Positions 7,785 to 16,850 of a stretch of DNA of 40,256 nucleotides are shown here, piece after piece. The stretch spans positions 1-40,256 of the forward strand of contig JARLHO010000027.1 in NCBI GenBank assembly GCA_031292215.1. Direction: 5' to 3'. Numbering within the stretch: the first letter of the stretch is position 1; every line of letters starts with the position of its first letter. This DNA is from Syntrophobacteraceae bacterium (lineage in GTDB: Bacteria; Desulfobacterota; Syntrophobacteria; Syntrophobacterales; Syntrophobacteraceae). The position numbers and the translations under genes are program-made. The notes under the pieces are model-generated. The model worked only from the letters and a program-made list of their open reading frames with translations, made no database searches and was not told the DNA's origin.

Positions 7785-9548
7785 ATGCCTTACGATGCTA
7801 CCAAGATGATGGACTGGCAGATTTCGGAAGCCGCAGAAGTCAATATGCCTACTCCATGGGATTTCCAGGAGAAGCTGGGACTGCAAAAAGATGAAATCCT
7901 TCCCATGGGCAGGCTCTGCAAGCTCGACTTCATGAAGATCGTCGACAGGCTGAAGAGTCGCCCCGATGGAAAGTACATCGAAGTTACCGCCATCACTCCT
8001 ACCCCCCTGGGAGAAGGCAAGAGCACGACTTCCTGCGGTTTGATGGAAGGGTTGGGAAAAAGAGGCAAAAATGTCGGCGGCGCCCTCAGGCAGCCCTCGG
8101 GCGGCCCGACCATGAACATCAAAGGAACGGCGGCGGGCGGGGGCAATTCGCTTCTTATCCCGATGACCGAGTTTTCGATGGGTCTTACCGGCGACATAAA
8201 CGACATCATGAACGCCCACAACCTGGGCATGGTCGCCCTTACCTCCCGCATGCAGCACGAGAGAAACTACAATGACGAGCAGCTTGCTCGCTTGACCAAA
8301 ATGAGACGGCTAGACATCGACCCGACCCGGGTCGAGATGGGCTGGATCATCGATTTTTGCGCCCAGTCGCTTCGTAACATCATCATCGGGATTGGCGGCA
8401 GAACCGATGGCTACACGATGCAGTCAAAGTTCGGGATCGCGGTCAGCTCCGAAATCATGGCCATTCTGTCGATTGCAACCGATCTCGCCGACATGAAAAA
8501 AAGGCTAAATAACATCACCGTGGCCTTCGACAAGAGCGGAAAACCTGTGACCACAGGGGATCTCGAAGTCGGAAACGCCATGACCGCCTTCATGAGAAAC
8601 GCCATCAACCCGACCCTTATGTGCACCGCCGAATATCAGCCCTGCCTGGTTCACGCCGGTCCTTTCGCAAACATCGCCGTGGGTCAGTCCTCGATCATCG
8701 CCGACCGCGTGGGCTTAAAGCTCTTCGATTACCACGTAACGGAAAGCGGTTTTGCAGCAGACATCGGATTTGAGAAGTTCTGGAACGTAAAGTGCCGCTA
8801 CTCGGGTCTTAAGCCTCACGTATCGGTTCTAACGACCACCATTCGCGCGCTCAAGATGCACGGCGGAGGCCCCAGGGTCGTGGCCGGTCTTGCTCTTCCC
8901 GAAGCCTACACCAGGGAAGACCTCGCGCTGGTCGAAAAGGGCATCCCCAACATGGTGCATCACATCAACACGATCCGCAAGTCGGGCATCAACCCCGTCG
9001 TGTGCATCAACTCCTTCCATACGGACACCAAGGATGAAATCGCCCTGGTGAAAAAGCATGCGGAAGCCGCCGGCGCGCGCTGCGCGGTATCCCAGCACTG
9101 GCTAAAGGGCGGCGAAGGCGCTCTGGAATTTGCCGATGCGGTTATCGATGCCTGCGAACAGCCGGGCGAATTCAAGTTCCTCTATCCGCTCCAAATGAAG
9201 CTAAGAGACCGTGTCGCCATGGTGGCCAAGGAAGTCTACGGCGCAGACGGAGTCTCCTGGACTCCCGAAGCCGAGTCAAAGGCCAAGATGCTCGAAGCCG
9301 ATTCGAAGTACGACGATTATGCCACCATGATGGTCAAAACGCACCTCAGCCTCTCGCACGATCCGGCCGTAAAGGGCGTGCCCAAGGGCTGGACGCTTCC
9401 GATCCGCGACATCCTCATCTACTCGGGCTCAAAGTTTCTGTGCCCCTGCGCGGGCACCATCAGCCTTATGCCCGGAACCGCTTCCAACCCGGCTTTCCGC
9501 CGCGTGGACGTGGATGCCGAAACCGGCAAGGTGACGGGGCTGTTCTAA
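7785..9548 (+). CDS. fhs: Formate-tetrahydrofolate ligase
   Basis: A 587-aa enzyme that activates formate with ATP onto THF to give 10-formyl-THF, the entry of the methyl branch of the Wood-Ljungdahl pathway; it can run backwards during oxidation. The nucleotide-binding loop [12 protein letters not shown] is at about 71-82, and [20 protein letters not shown] and the C-terminal [17 protein letters not shown] segment are typical of the family. An upstream in-frame TTG (7737) is less likely than the ATG at 7785, which has GGAGG 11 nt before it. Followed by a terminator-like hairpin and then fchA and folD, completing the formate to methylene-THF steps. Confidence 0.96.
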   Translation: MPYDATKMMDWQISEAAEVNMPTPWDFQEKLGLQKDEILPMGRLCKLDFMKIVDRLKSRPDGKYIEVTAITPTPLGEGKSTTSCGLMEGLGKRGKNVGGALRQPSGGPTMNIKGTAAGGGNSLLIPMTEFSMGLTGDINDIMNAHNLGMVALTSRMQHERNYNDEQLARLTKMRRLDIDPTRVEMGWIIDFCAQSLRNIIIGIGGRTDGYTMQSKFGIAVSSEIMAILSIATDLADMKKRLNNITVAFDKSGKPVTTGDLEVGNAMTAFMRNAINPTLMCTAEYQPCLVHAGPFANIAVGQSSIIADRVGLKLFDYHVTESGFAADIGFEKFWNVKCRYSGLKPHVSVLTTTIRALKMHGGGPRVVAGLALPEAYTREDLALVEKGIPNMVHHINTIRKSGINPVVCINSFHTDTKDEIALVKKHAEAAGARCAVSQHWLKGGEGALEFADAVIDACEQPGEFKFLYPLQMKLRDRVAMVAKEVYGADGVSWTPEAESKAKMLEADSKYDDYATMMVKTHLSLSHDPAVKGVPKGWTLPIRDILIYSGSKFLCPCAGTISLMPGTASNPAFRRVDVDAETGKVTGLF

Positions 9549-9612
9549 CTGCGGCAGGGTATAGCGCCGAATCGTCATTTCTATTCGGTTAGTCCGAGCG
9601 ACATTGTAAAAG

Positions 9613-9647
9613 GGGGCAGGGCCAAAGATGTGCCCTGCCCCTCTTTT
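9613..9647 (+). terminator. Terminator or attenuator hairpin between fhs and fchA
   Basis: GGGGCAGGGC (9613-9622), loop of 9 nt, GCCCTGCCCC (9632-9641), followed by TCTTTT. A perfect 10-bp GC stem with a short T-run. It probably reduces read-through into fchA-folD rather than abolishing it, since those genes act in the same pathway and no clear new promoter is visible. Confidence 0.65.
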
Positions 9648-9673
9648 CGCATGCGCTTCGAAGGAGAATGAAA

Positions 9674-10306
9674 ATGTCAATGCTGGATAAAACTTGCTCG
9701 GCATTTGTCGAGGTGCTGGCCTCGAAGGCGCCCGTTCCCGGCGGGGGCGGCGCTGCAGCCATGGGTGGAGCGATAGGGATGGCCCTCTCCAACATGGTCG
9801 GAAACCTTACGGTAGGCAAAAAAAAATACGCCGATGTTGAAGGTGAAGTGAAGGAACTAATAGCCAAGGGCGATGCTATCATCGATAAGCTAAAAAGGCT
9901 TGTGGATCGGGACGCGGAAGTGTTCGAACCCCTGTCCAAGGCCTACGGGCTCCCCAAAAGCACGCCTGAGGAAGTCAAATATAAAGAAGAAACCATGGAG
10001 AAGTGTTGCATCGAGGCTTGCGGCGTGCCCATGGAAATCATGCGCGCGGCCTTCGAGGGAATTAAAGTGCATGCCCGGATGGGCGAGATCGGCGCCATGA
10101 TCGCCATCTCGGATGTGGGCTGCGGGGTAGCGTTTTTAAAGAGCGCGCTCATTGCGGGTAGTCTCAATGTGATTATCAATCTCAACACGATCGAAGACCG
10201 GCAATTCCTCTCCGCCACCCGCAAAGAAATGGACGACCTGCTCGAAACCGGCTCCAAAATGGCAGACGACACTCTGTCCCTGGTTCTATCGAAATTGAAG
10301 AAATAA
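9674..10306 (+). CDS. fchA: Methenyl-THF cyclohydrolase (FchA, cyclodeaminase fold)
   Basis: A 210-aa all-helical protein of the formiminotransferase-cyclodeaminase C-terminal family. FchA hydrolyses 5,10-methenyl-THF to 10-formyl-THF. The N-terminal APVPGGGGAAAMGGAIG (around residues 19-35) is the conserved glycine-rich folate-binding loop. Three in-frame ATGs lie close together (9668, 9674, 9680); the second is 7 nt from GGAG and is preferred. The length matches stand-alone FchA. The gene ends 12 nt before folD, whose product lacks cyclohydrolase residues, so FchA is likely the working cyclohydrolase. Confidence 0.93.
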   Translation: MSMLDKTCSAFVEVLASKAPVPGGGGAAAMGGAIGMALSNMVGNLTVGKKKYADVEGEVKELIAKGDAIIDKLKRLVDRDAEVFEPLSKAYGLPKSTPEEVKYKEETMEKCCIEACGVPMEIMRAAFEGIKVHARMGEIGAMIAISDVGCGVAFLKSALIAGSLNVIINLNTIEDRQFLSATRKEMDDLLETGSKMADDTLSLVLSKLKK

Positions 10307-10318
10307 GGAGACTTGTCA

Positions 10319-11176
10319 ATGGCTGAACTTTTAAAGGGAAAACCCGTAGCCGATGCCATGAAGGAAGAATTGATAAAAAAGGTCCAAGCCTTGAAGGCGA
10401 AGGGAATTGCGCCAAAGCTTGGGATAGTTCGGGTAGGAAATCGCCCGGACGACCTTTTTTATGAAGGGGGCGCCAAGAAGACTTGCGTAGCCCTTGGCAT
10501 GGAGTCACAGGTTTTTGAATATCCCGAAAACATCGCGCAGGCCGATTTCGAAAAGGCAGTGATCGCAGTGGGGCAAATGAAAGACGTCCACGGCATACTG
10601 ATGTTTTCGCCTCTGCCAAAACATTTGGACGAAAAGAAGATCAGGACTTTGATCCCGGTGGAAAAGGATGTGGATTGTTTGACTGTTGGCGGCGCGGCCA
10701 AAGTTTTTACAGATGATCCTACCGGTTTTCCTCCCTGCACGCCCGCTGCCTGTATGGAAATGCTCCATCACTTCGCCATTCCCGTCAAGGGCAAAAAATG
10801 TGTTGTGGTGGGCCGTTCCCTGGTGGTTGGAAAACCCCTTGCCATGTTGCTGCTAAGAGAGCACGGCACCGTGACGATCTGCCATTCCAGGACCGAGAAT
10901 CTGCCGGAAGTCTGCCAAAACGCCGATATTCTTATCGCCGCCGTTGGAAAAGCCAAGATGATCAAGGGCAATTTCGTAAAGCCCGGGCAAATAGTAATCG
11001 ACGTGGGCATAAATCCCGATCCCGACAATCCCGGCAAGTACTGCGGCGATGTGGATTTTGCCGAAGTGGAGCCCGTGGTCCAAAAGATTTCGCCGGTTCC
11101 AGCAGGTGTAGGATCGGTTACAACCGTGGTTTTGTGCAAGCAGACCATCATGGCCTGTGAAATGCAAAATAGCTGA
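10319..11176 (+). CDS. folD: Methylene-THF dehydrogenase, FolD family, probably without cyclohydrolase activity
   Basis: A 285-aa FolD homologue that oxidises or reduces methylene/methenyl-THF with NAD(P). The Rossmann part is intact ([18 protein letters not shown], then TVTICHSRT, and the C-terminal [14 protein letters not shown]). Aligned by eye to E. coli FolD, Tyr50 is kept (Y48), but Lys54 is Ala (A52) and Gln98 is Phe (F96); Asp121 is kept (D119). Lys54 and Gln98 are the cyclohydrolase residues. Start ATG 10319 has AAGGAG 8 nt upstream; the TTG at 10313 is less likely. I recall similar variants in anaerobic Firmicutes that also carry fchA. Confidence 0.93.
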   Translation: MAELLKGKPVADAMKEELIKKVQALKAKGIAPKLGIVRVGNRPDDLFYEGGAKKTCVALGMESQVFEYPENIAQADFEKAVIAVGQMKDVHGILMFSPLPKHLDEKKIRTLIPVEKDVDCLTVGGAAKVFTDDPTGFPPCTPAACMEMLHHFAIPVKGKKCVVVGRSLVVGKPLAMLLLREHGTVTICHSRTENLPEVCQNADILIAAVGKAKMIKGNFVKPGQIVIDVGINPDPDNPGKYCGDVDFAEVEPVVQKISPVPAGVGSVTTVVLCKQTIMACEMQNS

Positions 11177-11201
11177 AGCGATGCGAACTTTGCGCATCAA
11201 T

Positions 11202-11240
11202 CCCTGTTGCATTTCAAATGTGATTTGAAATGCAACAGGG
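11202..11240. repeat. Perfect 18-bp inverted repeat after folD
   Basis: CCCTGTTGCATTTCAAAT (11202-11219), GTG loop, and its exact complement (11223-11240). It begins 25 nt after the folD stop and would make a very stable hairpin. No T-run follows, so it is a poor intrinsic terminator; it may stabilise the 3' end of the mRNA or be a REP-like repeat. Confidence 0.65.
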
Positions 11241-11553
11241 GACATCCCCCTTGGGAAGATCCCTCCCAGGTAGGTCGGCTCCCCCGCCCCACTTTTCTCT
11301 ATCCGGATACCCTCCGCTTTTGCCTTTTTCAGATTTTTCAGAGAAAAACCCCCATTATGTCAAACCCAAGGCTTAAGCGCAAATATTGCGGGAAAAAACG
11401 TGCGGTCCTGCCCCGGGGCTTTGCACGATTTTTGGCGGCGAAAATCCGGCCTCCCAGAGTTATGTGAGAGCGAAGCAGAACACCGCCCACGCGTAGCGAA
11501 GGAGCCGCTTTACCGTCCTTACTCTCAAGCGTGGCGCCGAAGTCCGCGCCGGT
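11241..11553. other. Spacer between folD hairpin and the IS
   Basis: No supported gene. A minus-strand frame ending at 11338 is open for about 80 codons but has no recognisable domain and runs into the IS end. I see nothing else here. Confidence 0.4.
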
Positions 11554-11572
11554 CATAAACATTCTTTCCCGT
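11554..11572. repeat. Left target-site duplication of the IS
   Basis: CATAAACATTCTTTCCCGT, identical to 13184-13202. Confidence 0.85.
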
Positions 11573-11816
11573 GTTGTCAACAAATAGAAATGTCCGGTTT
11601 TATAGCAAATGAATTGTCCGCTTTCCGGGTGGCTCCGATGCCGAATTCAGATCAGGCTGAATTTCTTGGCGGAGCGCCCCTGGTTACGCTGTCTAACGAT
11701 CCCTATTGTTTTTTTACTTGTCTGGTTTCAACTAAATGCTATCTTCTTCTTACCCGCCCGGAGGATAAGGCAACGCTGGGGAGCGACCTGAGCGCCGAGG
11801 CGGGAGGATGATGGAG

Positions 11817-11846
11817 GGGCAGAGCTTTTACGGGCTCTGCCTTCGC
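11817..11846. terminator. Hairpin downstream of the transposase gene
   Basis: GGCAGAGC and GCTCTGCC are arms around a short loop inside the IS, about 75 nt beyond the transposase stop on the minus strand. It could end transposase transcripts or block outside transcription; no strong T-run is present. Confidence 0.35.
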
Positions 11847-11919
11847 TATTAATCTGCCCCTCTTGAGTCCTCCAAAGCGATAAACCCAAAAGCTAGCGTC
11901 AACGACTAACCCGCCGGGC

Positions 11920-13107
11920 TCAGGCAGTGGCGCCTTGCCGCGTGTTTTGAGTTTTTTTTATTTCCTCTCCCTGCGGGCTGTAGCAAGCCAGCCGACGCGG
12001 GCCATGAAAGATTGCCAGCCCCCCGTCCGGGTAACGATGAACTTTTACCGTGACCTTTACATAGTGCATTCGGTATTGGTCCGGCGGGATTTGGAGTTTT
12101 AGCCCCTCGAATGAAACGCAGTTGTCTTTGCCCACCACGCGTTCGTGCTGCTCGCAAAGAATGTCGTCAACATCATGGCCTATAAAGGCTACGAACGCCG
12201 ATCCTTCCTCCATGGCGGGTTGCATGAACTCCTCGTTAAATGCCCGCAGATAGTGGTCACTTAAATACCGGTTGGCACCCACCATGTCTTTTATGCCGGC
12301 CAGGGCCAACTCTTTGGGAAGCCGTTCCTGATGAGTACGAAACATCCGTTCGCAGCGCCCGCGAGCCTCGGGAGAATAAGCCGGAATCATATGGATACCT
12401 AAGTTCTTCATGGCTCGTCCAAACTGGGTAAGATTGACCTTGTCAACTTTGCCCCCGGCCTCCGGAGTTGTCCAATAATGACTGCCTCGATCCGTGTAGA
12501 GGGAGGAGAATAGACCCTTCTTTTCAATCACCTCCTTTACTCCCTGAAAGCTGCTCAACGTGCCCTCCTCTTCGACAAAGAAAAGGGAATAGTGCTCGTT
12601 GGTCGCATCATCCATGGTCAGGATCAAGTCCCACTGCAGGCCCGGAACCCACTCGTGCGTGCTGCCGTCCTGGTGCAGCATCATCCCCGGCCAGGCTGCC
12701 CGCTCCCTGCGTTTCCTGTGTTTCCCGCGACCTGGCGCCTTGGAGATTAATCCCGCCTCCTGGAGGCGGCACTTGACCCAGGTGTAACTGCGTGTTCCTC
12801 CACCCTTGCGGTACCAGGCATAAAAATGTTTGGCGTTCCAACCCCGATGGCGTTGCTTATAACGTTCAAGCAGTTCAAAAGCCTCATCGACAGGCGCTCT
12901 GCGATGAGACGGCTGAGAAAGCCGCTTGTCCAGTAATCCGTCGAGTCCGGATTCTTCATATCGATCAATCTGGCGCCGAAAGGTCCTTTCGCACACTCCC
13001 AGCATTCGAGCCGCTTCCTCCTGGGTCAAGCGACTTTCCCGCCAACCCCCGTATACTTCTTCGAAACGCATTTTCCGCACCTCCTGTAGCAACTCTGTCC
13101 GTCTCAC
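11920..13107 (-). CDS. ISNCY family DDE transposase
   Basis: About 395 aa. The N-terminal helix-turn-helix is visible as RLTQEEAARMLGVCERTFRR, followed by a linker and an RNase H-like integrase core. The likely catalytic acids are the Asp in LHQDGSTHEW, the Asp in LYTDRGSHYW and the Glu in SPEARGRCERMF. A GTG at 13107 follows GGAGGAGG and gives the usual RRTELLQEVRKMRFEE start; an ATG at 13071 with AGGAGG is the alternative. The frame also opens at a GTG inside the terminal repeat (13149), which lacks a ribosome site. Unbroken, so the IS may be active. Confidence 0.9.
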   Translation of the reverse strand: MRRTELLQEVRKMRFEEVYGGWRESRLTQEEAARMLGVCERTFRRQIDRYEESGLDGLLDKRLSQPSHRRAPVDEAFELLERYKQRHRGWNAKHFYAWYRKGGGTRSYTWVKCRLQEAGLISKAPGRGKHRKRRERAAWPGMMLHQDGSTHEWVPGLQWDLILTMDDATNEHYSLFFVEEEGTLSSFQGVKEVIEKKGLFSSLYTDRGSHYWTTPEAGGKVDKVNLTQFGRAMKNLGIHMIPAYSPEARGRCERMFRTHQERLPKELALAGIKDMVGANRYLSDHYLRAFNEEFMQPAMEEGSAFVAFIGHDVDDILCEQHERVVGKDNCVSFEGLKLQIPPDQYRMHYVKVTVKVHRYPDGGLAIFHGPRRLACYSPQGEEIKKTQNTRQGATA

Positions 13108-13183
13108 AGGCCTCCTCCTTCGGAAGCCTATCAGAACCGGACAATTCACGTGCTACAAGTGCGGACATTTTATTTGCTCGCTA

Positions 13184-13202
13184 CATAAACATTCTTTCCC
13201 GT
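13184..13202. repeat. Right target-site duplication of the IS
   Basis: CATAAACATTCTTTCCCGT, identical to 11554-11572. Confidence 0.85.
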
Positions 13203-13288
13203 TGTGCGCCTGTAGTGAATATGCTAAGCTAATTGATCTTATCTGGCGAAGGCCGGTCCATCTTGAGTGGACGATTGCACATCCTAGA

Positions 13289-13302
13289 CATAATCGATTA
13301 TG
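13289..13302. promoter_or_regulatory. 14-bp palindrome overlapping the start of the TonB uptake cluster
   Basis: CATAATCGATTATG is perfectly palindromic and includes the ATG of the small protein at 13300. A repressor bound here would block the first gene. No match to the Fur or Zur consensus is claimed. Confidence 0.35.
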
Positions 13303-13632
13303 GAAAAAAGCAAATCGCTGCCCAACGATGTTCGCGCCAAAGCTCCACCATGTCGGGTTGCGTCTTATCCTGCAAGGCTTGCCCTCCTCTTCGCCCTTTT
13401 TTTCCTCTTTAGCGCCGTTTCCATAGCGTTCCATCATCATGACGACGGCTGCGAACACGACGACTGCCCCATCTGCGCGGCGGCTTTTGTCATTTCAACA
13501 GCCGTCGTCGGCCTGGGATTTTTCCTCTACGCGGTCTTCATCACCGCCTCGAGGCTCGAAGTCTTTGAGCCATCCTCGGTGTATGATTGCGAAAGTCTTT
13601 GTCTTCCCCGCACAAGAGCCCCTCCGGCCTGA
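13300..13632 (+). CDS. Small membrane/exported protein with His/Cys metal-binding motif
   Basis: 110 aa. A hydrophobic segment (ARLALLFALFFLFSAVSIAF, about 25-44) is followed at once by HHHDDGCEHDDCPIC and a second hydrophobic segment (about 62-82). The His, Asp and Cys cluster looks like a transition-metal site facing the periplasm. Similar short HH...H..C..C proteins, for example DUF2946-like ones, occur beside TonB receptors and metal exporters; the exact family is not certain. The ATG has no clear Shine-Dalgarno and lies inside a palindrome. It begins about 100 bp from the IS duplication, so the IS sits in or near its promoter. Confidence 0.6.
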   Translation: MEKSKSLPNDVRAKAPPCRVASYPARLALLFALFFLFSAVSIAFHHHDDGCEHDDCPICAAAFVISTAVVGLGFFLYAVFITASRLEVFEPSSVYDCESLCLPRTRAPPA

Positions 13633-13790
13633 CTCCTCTGACATAATCAACTAATAGAATCGTTCGGACTCGATTGCTGTGCAACCCTTGTTGAACACGG
13701 CCCGGGATAGTTTTTTCCGGCGGAAGGGATTATTGCGCGCAGTGCGGGGCCGAGGTGAAGAGTCATGTCGCAAGACTTAAGGAGGGGAAT

Positions 13791-16151
13791 ATGTTGTCGC
13801 TTAAAAGCGCGGCCGCCTTGGTGCTGCCGTTCGTTTTCTTCATGGCCGGAGCGGTTGAGGCCGGCCCGGTAGCTACCGGCAGGGTAGAGGGAACGGTAAG
13901 GGATGCGTTGGGAAGGGCGCTGCCAAGGGTGGAGGTAACTCTTAAAACATCCGGACAAGAGGTTGTCGGGAAGAAAAGAAGCGATGCGAAGGGCCGGTTC
14001 ATGTTCACCGGTGTAAGGCCCGGGGTTTATGCGGTTTTCGGAGCTAAAAAGGGCTTTGAAAAGAGCACCGCGATAGCTGTGGTGAAGCCCGGCGCGACAG
14101 CGGCCGCACCGCTTACCCTGACATCGAAAAAGGCGCTCGAGCTCTCCGTTGTGGCGCAGCGGCTGGTCCAGGCCAGAAACGAATTATCGCCTTCGACGGG
14201 AGGAAGCGAATATCACATCAGCCAAAGCGATATCAACACTTTGCCCCAAGGGGAGAACACTCCGCTAAACGACGTGTTGCTGCAGGCGCCCGGCGTTGCC
14301 AATGATTCGTTCGGCCAGCTTCATATCCGTGGCGACCACGGCAACATACAATACCGCATCGACGGGGTGACGCTTCCCGAAGGAATCACCGCAGGTTTTG
14401 GCCAGGCGCTCGACACCCGCTTTGCAAACTCGATCAACCTTCTGACAGGCTCGCTGCCGGCAGAGTATGGCTACCAGACCGCGGGGGTCGTGGACATAAA
14501 CACGAAGAGCCAAATAGAAAACGGAGGGAGCCTCGATATCTACGGGGGAAGCTACGGGACGGTTCAGCCCAGTATCGAGTACGGAGGCTCTGACGGAAAG
14601 CTGAACTATTTTGTGTCCGGTTCCTACCTGGGAGACGATCTGGGGGTCGAAAACCCCACTTCGAGCCAGAGCGCGATCCACGACCATACGGACCAGGCCA
14701 ACGGGTTTGCCTATTTTTCCTACCTGCTAAACGACACTACCAAGCTCAGCTTCATGTCCGGCACATACGACGGCTGGTTTCAAATTCCGAATAATCCGGG
14801 ACAGACCCCAAACCCGAATTATCTGGCCGCGCTGGGCATCCCGGGCTTTAATTCCGCGGCGCTAAACGAGAACCAGTATGAGACCAACCGCTACGGGGTT
14901 ATCTCCCTGCAAAGCGCAATCGGTTCGGATGTAAATTACCAGCTCTCCTATTTCAGCCGTTACACAAGCACACATTTTGTTCCGGACCCGATCGGAGACC
15001 TGGTTTTTAACGGGGTCGCCTCCGATGTCTTCCAGAGCAGTTTCACCAACGGCCTGCAGGGTGACGCCAGCTACCGCCTAAACGACAAACACACCCTCCG
15101 GGCCGGTATTTATTTTAGCGACGAAAACGACGTGAGCGACAATAGTTCTTCGCTCTTCCCGGTAAACAGCCTGGGAGTTCCCACCGGCTCGCCCTACACC
15201 ATAGTGGACGACACGTCCAAGAACGGCAATACTCTTTGCGGGGTCTACCTCCAGGACGAGTGGAAACCGATCGAAAAGCTTACGATCAACTACGGCGCAA
15301 GGTTTGACCAGATGAACGCCTTTGTTTCCGCCAATCAGTTGAGCCCCCGTCTGGGAGCGGTCTACAAATTGACCCCCGAAACCACCCTTCATGCCGGTTA
15401 TTCCAGGTACTTCACGCCGCCGACTAACGAGTTGATCGCCCCCGACACCCTGCAGCTCTATCAGGGAACTTCGAATCAGGCCCAGGTTCAGGAAAATTCG
15501 CCCGTCTTGCCGGAACGGTCCAACTATTACGACGCCGGCGTAATACAAAAGATAACGCCCGAGTTTAACGTCGGCCTGGACGGTTACTACGAAACCAGCA
15601 AAGACTTGATTGACGAAGGTCAGTTCGGACAGGCTATGATTTTCGGTCCCTTCAATTATGCGCAGGGCCAAATAAAAGGCGTAGAATTGACCGGCAACTA
15701 TCATTCGGGCAAATTCGGCGCCTACGCAAACCTTGCCGTAACGCAAAGCCTGGCAAAAGACGTGGTTTCCGGCCAGTTCAATTTCACGCCTGACGAATTG
15801 GCTTATATAGCGGATAACTGGATACATACCGACCACGACCAGCTCATTACCGCTTCCCTGGGCGTTTCCTATACATGGTGCGGAACCAAATTCACAGCGG
15901 ATGGAATCTACGGCAGCGGTCTACGCAGCGGATTCGCCAATACGGGCTCCGTTCCCGCCAATATCCAGGTCAATCTGGGGGCGATGCGAAAATTCCAATC
16001 GGCGTGCTTTGGCCCCATGCAGGCCCGCGTGGCGATCCTGAACGTGTTCGATTCAAATAATGAAATCAGGTCCGGGAGCGGCATAGGCGTATTCGCGCCC
16101 CAATACGGGCCGCGAATAGGCCTCTATGCCGGACTGACCAGGTTTTTTTAA
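13791..16151 (+). CDS. TonB-dependent outer-membrane receptor
   Basis: A 786-aa receptor. The signal peptide (LSLKSAAALVLPFVFFMAGA) is followed by a carboxypeptidase-regulatory-like beta domain (about 24-110: GRVEGTVRDALGRALPRVEV), a plug domain (about 130-235, with PLNDVLLQAPGV and HIRGDHGNIQYRIDG) and a 22-strand-type barrel ending in an aromatic residue (RIGLYAGLTRFF). The start is the ATG at 13791 with AAGGAGG upstream; a GTG at 13755 is less likely. exbB-exbD-tonB follow 45 nt later, so the receptor has its own energising complex. The ligand is unknown; the metal-motif protein upstream suggests a metal or metal complex (inference). Confidence 0.9.
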   Translation: MLSLKSAAALVLPFVFFMAGAVEAGPVATGRVEGTVRDALGRALPRVEVTLKTSGQEVVGKKRSDAKGRFMFTGVRPGVYAVFGAKKGFEKSTAIAVVKPGATAAAPLTLTSKKALELSVVAQRLVQARNELSPSTGGSEYHISQSDINTLPQGENTPLNDVLLQAPGVANDSFGQLHIRGDHGNIQYRIDGVTLPEGITAGFGQALDTRFANSINLLTGSLPAEYGYQTAGVVDINTKSQIENGGSLDIYGGSYGTVQPSIEYGGSDGKLNYFVSGSYLGDDLGVENPTSSQSAIHDHTDQANGFAYFSYLLNDTTKLSFMSGTYDGWFQIPNNPGQTPNPNYLAALGIPGFNSAALNENQYETNRYGVISLQSAIGSDVNYQLSYFSRYTSTHFVPDPIGDLVFNGVASDVFQSSFTNGLQGDASYRLNDKHTLRAGIYFSDENDVSDNSSSLFPVNSLGVPTGSPYTIVDDTSKNGNTLCGVYLQDEWKPIEKLTINYGARFDQMNAFVSANQLSPRLGAVYKLTPETTLHAGYSRYFTPPTNELIAPDTLQLYQGTSNQAQVQENSPVLPERSNYYDAGVIQKITPEFNVGLDGYYETSKDLIDEGQFGQAMIFGPFNYAQGQIKGVELTGNYHSGKFGAYANLAVTQSLAKDVVSGQFNFTPDELAYIADNWIHTDHDQLITASLGVSYTWCGTKFTADGIYGSGLRSGFANTGSVPANIQVNLGAMRKFQSACFGPMQARVAILNVFDSNNEIRSGSGIGVFAPQYGPRIGLYAGLTRFF

Positions 16152-16196
16152 TCGGTTTTGACCCCTTCTCAACTTCCTTTGGAACAGAGGTGCAAG

Positions 16197-16850
16197 ATGC
16201 AGGAAATGAAAACGGTCATCGAAGCTTTGAAGCTCGGGGGCGCCATGGTTTATCCGCTGGCGGTTCTGGCGGTTCTGGCCATTTCGGTCATGCTGGACAA
16301 GGCGTTTGTTTATCTGCGCTACATGCGTATTCCGGGACATCTGATCGAATTTGTCGAAACTTATGATTTTTCATGGTCGGATTTTGACCGCCATTTGAGC
16401 GGTCTTGGCAAGGGCAACTATTTCCAGCGGTTTTTCCGGGTGGTCGTGGAAAACCGGGCAAAACCGGTGTGGTGGGTCGAATCGCGCGCCGGAGATGAAG
16501 CGCAGTTGATCGAGGGAGCTTTGAGTCGAGGATTGTGGATGCTGGAGACGATCGTAACCGCGGCGCCCCTCCTGGGTCTATTTGGCACGATAACCGGCAT
16601 GATGCGCGCCTTTAACCTCATTGGCAAAAACGGGCTGGTGGATCCAACCGGTGTAACGGGTGGAGTCGCGCAGGCGCTGATCGCCACCGCTCTTGGCCTG
16701 GTGATCGCCGTCATTGCTCTTTTCGCGTTCAATTTCTTTTCGCGCCGGCAGGCCCGAATGCTCGATGAAATGGAGCGGCTGGGGACCCGCCTGGTTGATC
16801 ATATCAGAATGAACGGGCCCTCGAAGGAGGATATAAATGAAACTGCGTAA
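16197..16850 (+). CDS. exbB: ExbB/MotA/TolQ proton channel family protein
   Basis: A 217-aa inner-membrane protein that with ExbD converts proton-motive force into TonB movement. Membrane segments: about 18-38 (MVYPLAVLAVLAISVMLDKA), about 118-138 (IVTAAPLLGLFGTITGMMRAF) and about 158-185 (QALIATALGLVIAVIALFAF). The AAPLLGLFGTITGM and TGGVAQALIATALGL segments are the conserved core. The ATG at 16197 has GAGG 6 nt upstream; an earlier TTG (16158) lies next to the receptor stop and lacks a good site. Overlaps exbD by 14 nt. Confidence 0.92.
   Translation: MQEMKTVIEALKLGGAMVYPLAVLAVLAISVMLDKAFVYLRYMRIPGHLIEFVETYDFSWSDFDRHLSGLGKGNYFQRFFRVVVENRAKPVWWVESRAGDEAQLIEGALSRGLWMLETIVTAAPLLGLFGTITGMMRAFNLIGKNGLVDPTGVTGGVAQALIATALGLVIAVIALFAFNFFSRRQARMLDEMERLGTRLVDHIRMNGPSKEDINETA

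Larger units (their letters stand above)
11554..13202 (-). mobile_element. ISNCY/IS1202-type insertion sequence with 19-bp target duplication
   Basis: The IS occupies about 11573-13183 (1.6 kb). The 19-bp direct repeat CATAAACATTCTTTCCCGT flanks it at 11554-11572 and 13184-13202. The ends are inverted repeats sharing ATGTCCG, TAGCA and GAATTGTCCG at equal spacing (11590-11620 on the left; 13138-13168 inverted on the right). One transposase gene is carried. Known: IS1202-group elements are about 1.4-1.7 kb and give unusually long target duplications of around 20-30 bp. The exact duplication shows the copy is complete, and an intact transposase suggests a fairly recent insertion. Confidence 0.88.

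Noticed and set aside
11338-11583. 81-codon minus-strand ORF at the IS left border
   Set aside because: No domain or ribosome site, and it runs into the IS end; more likely a chance open frame.
16158-16196. Upstream TTG start for exbB
   Set aside because: No ribosome site; the ATG at 16197 has GAGG at good spacing.
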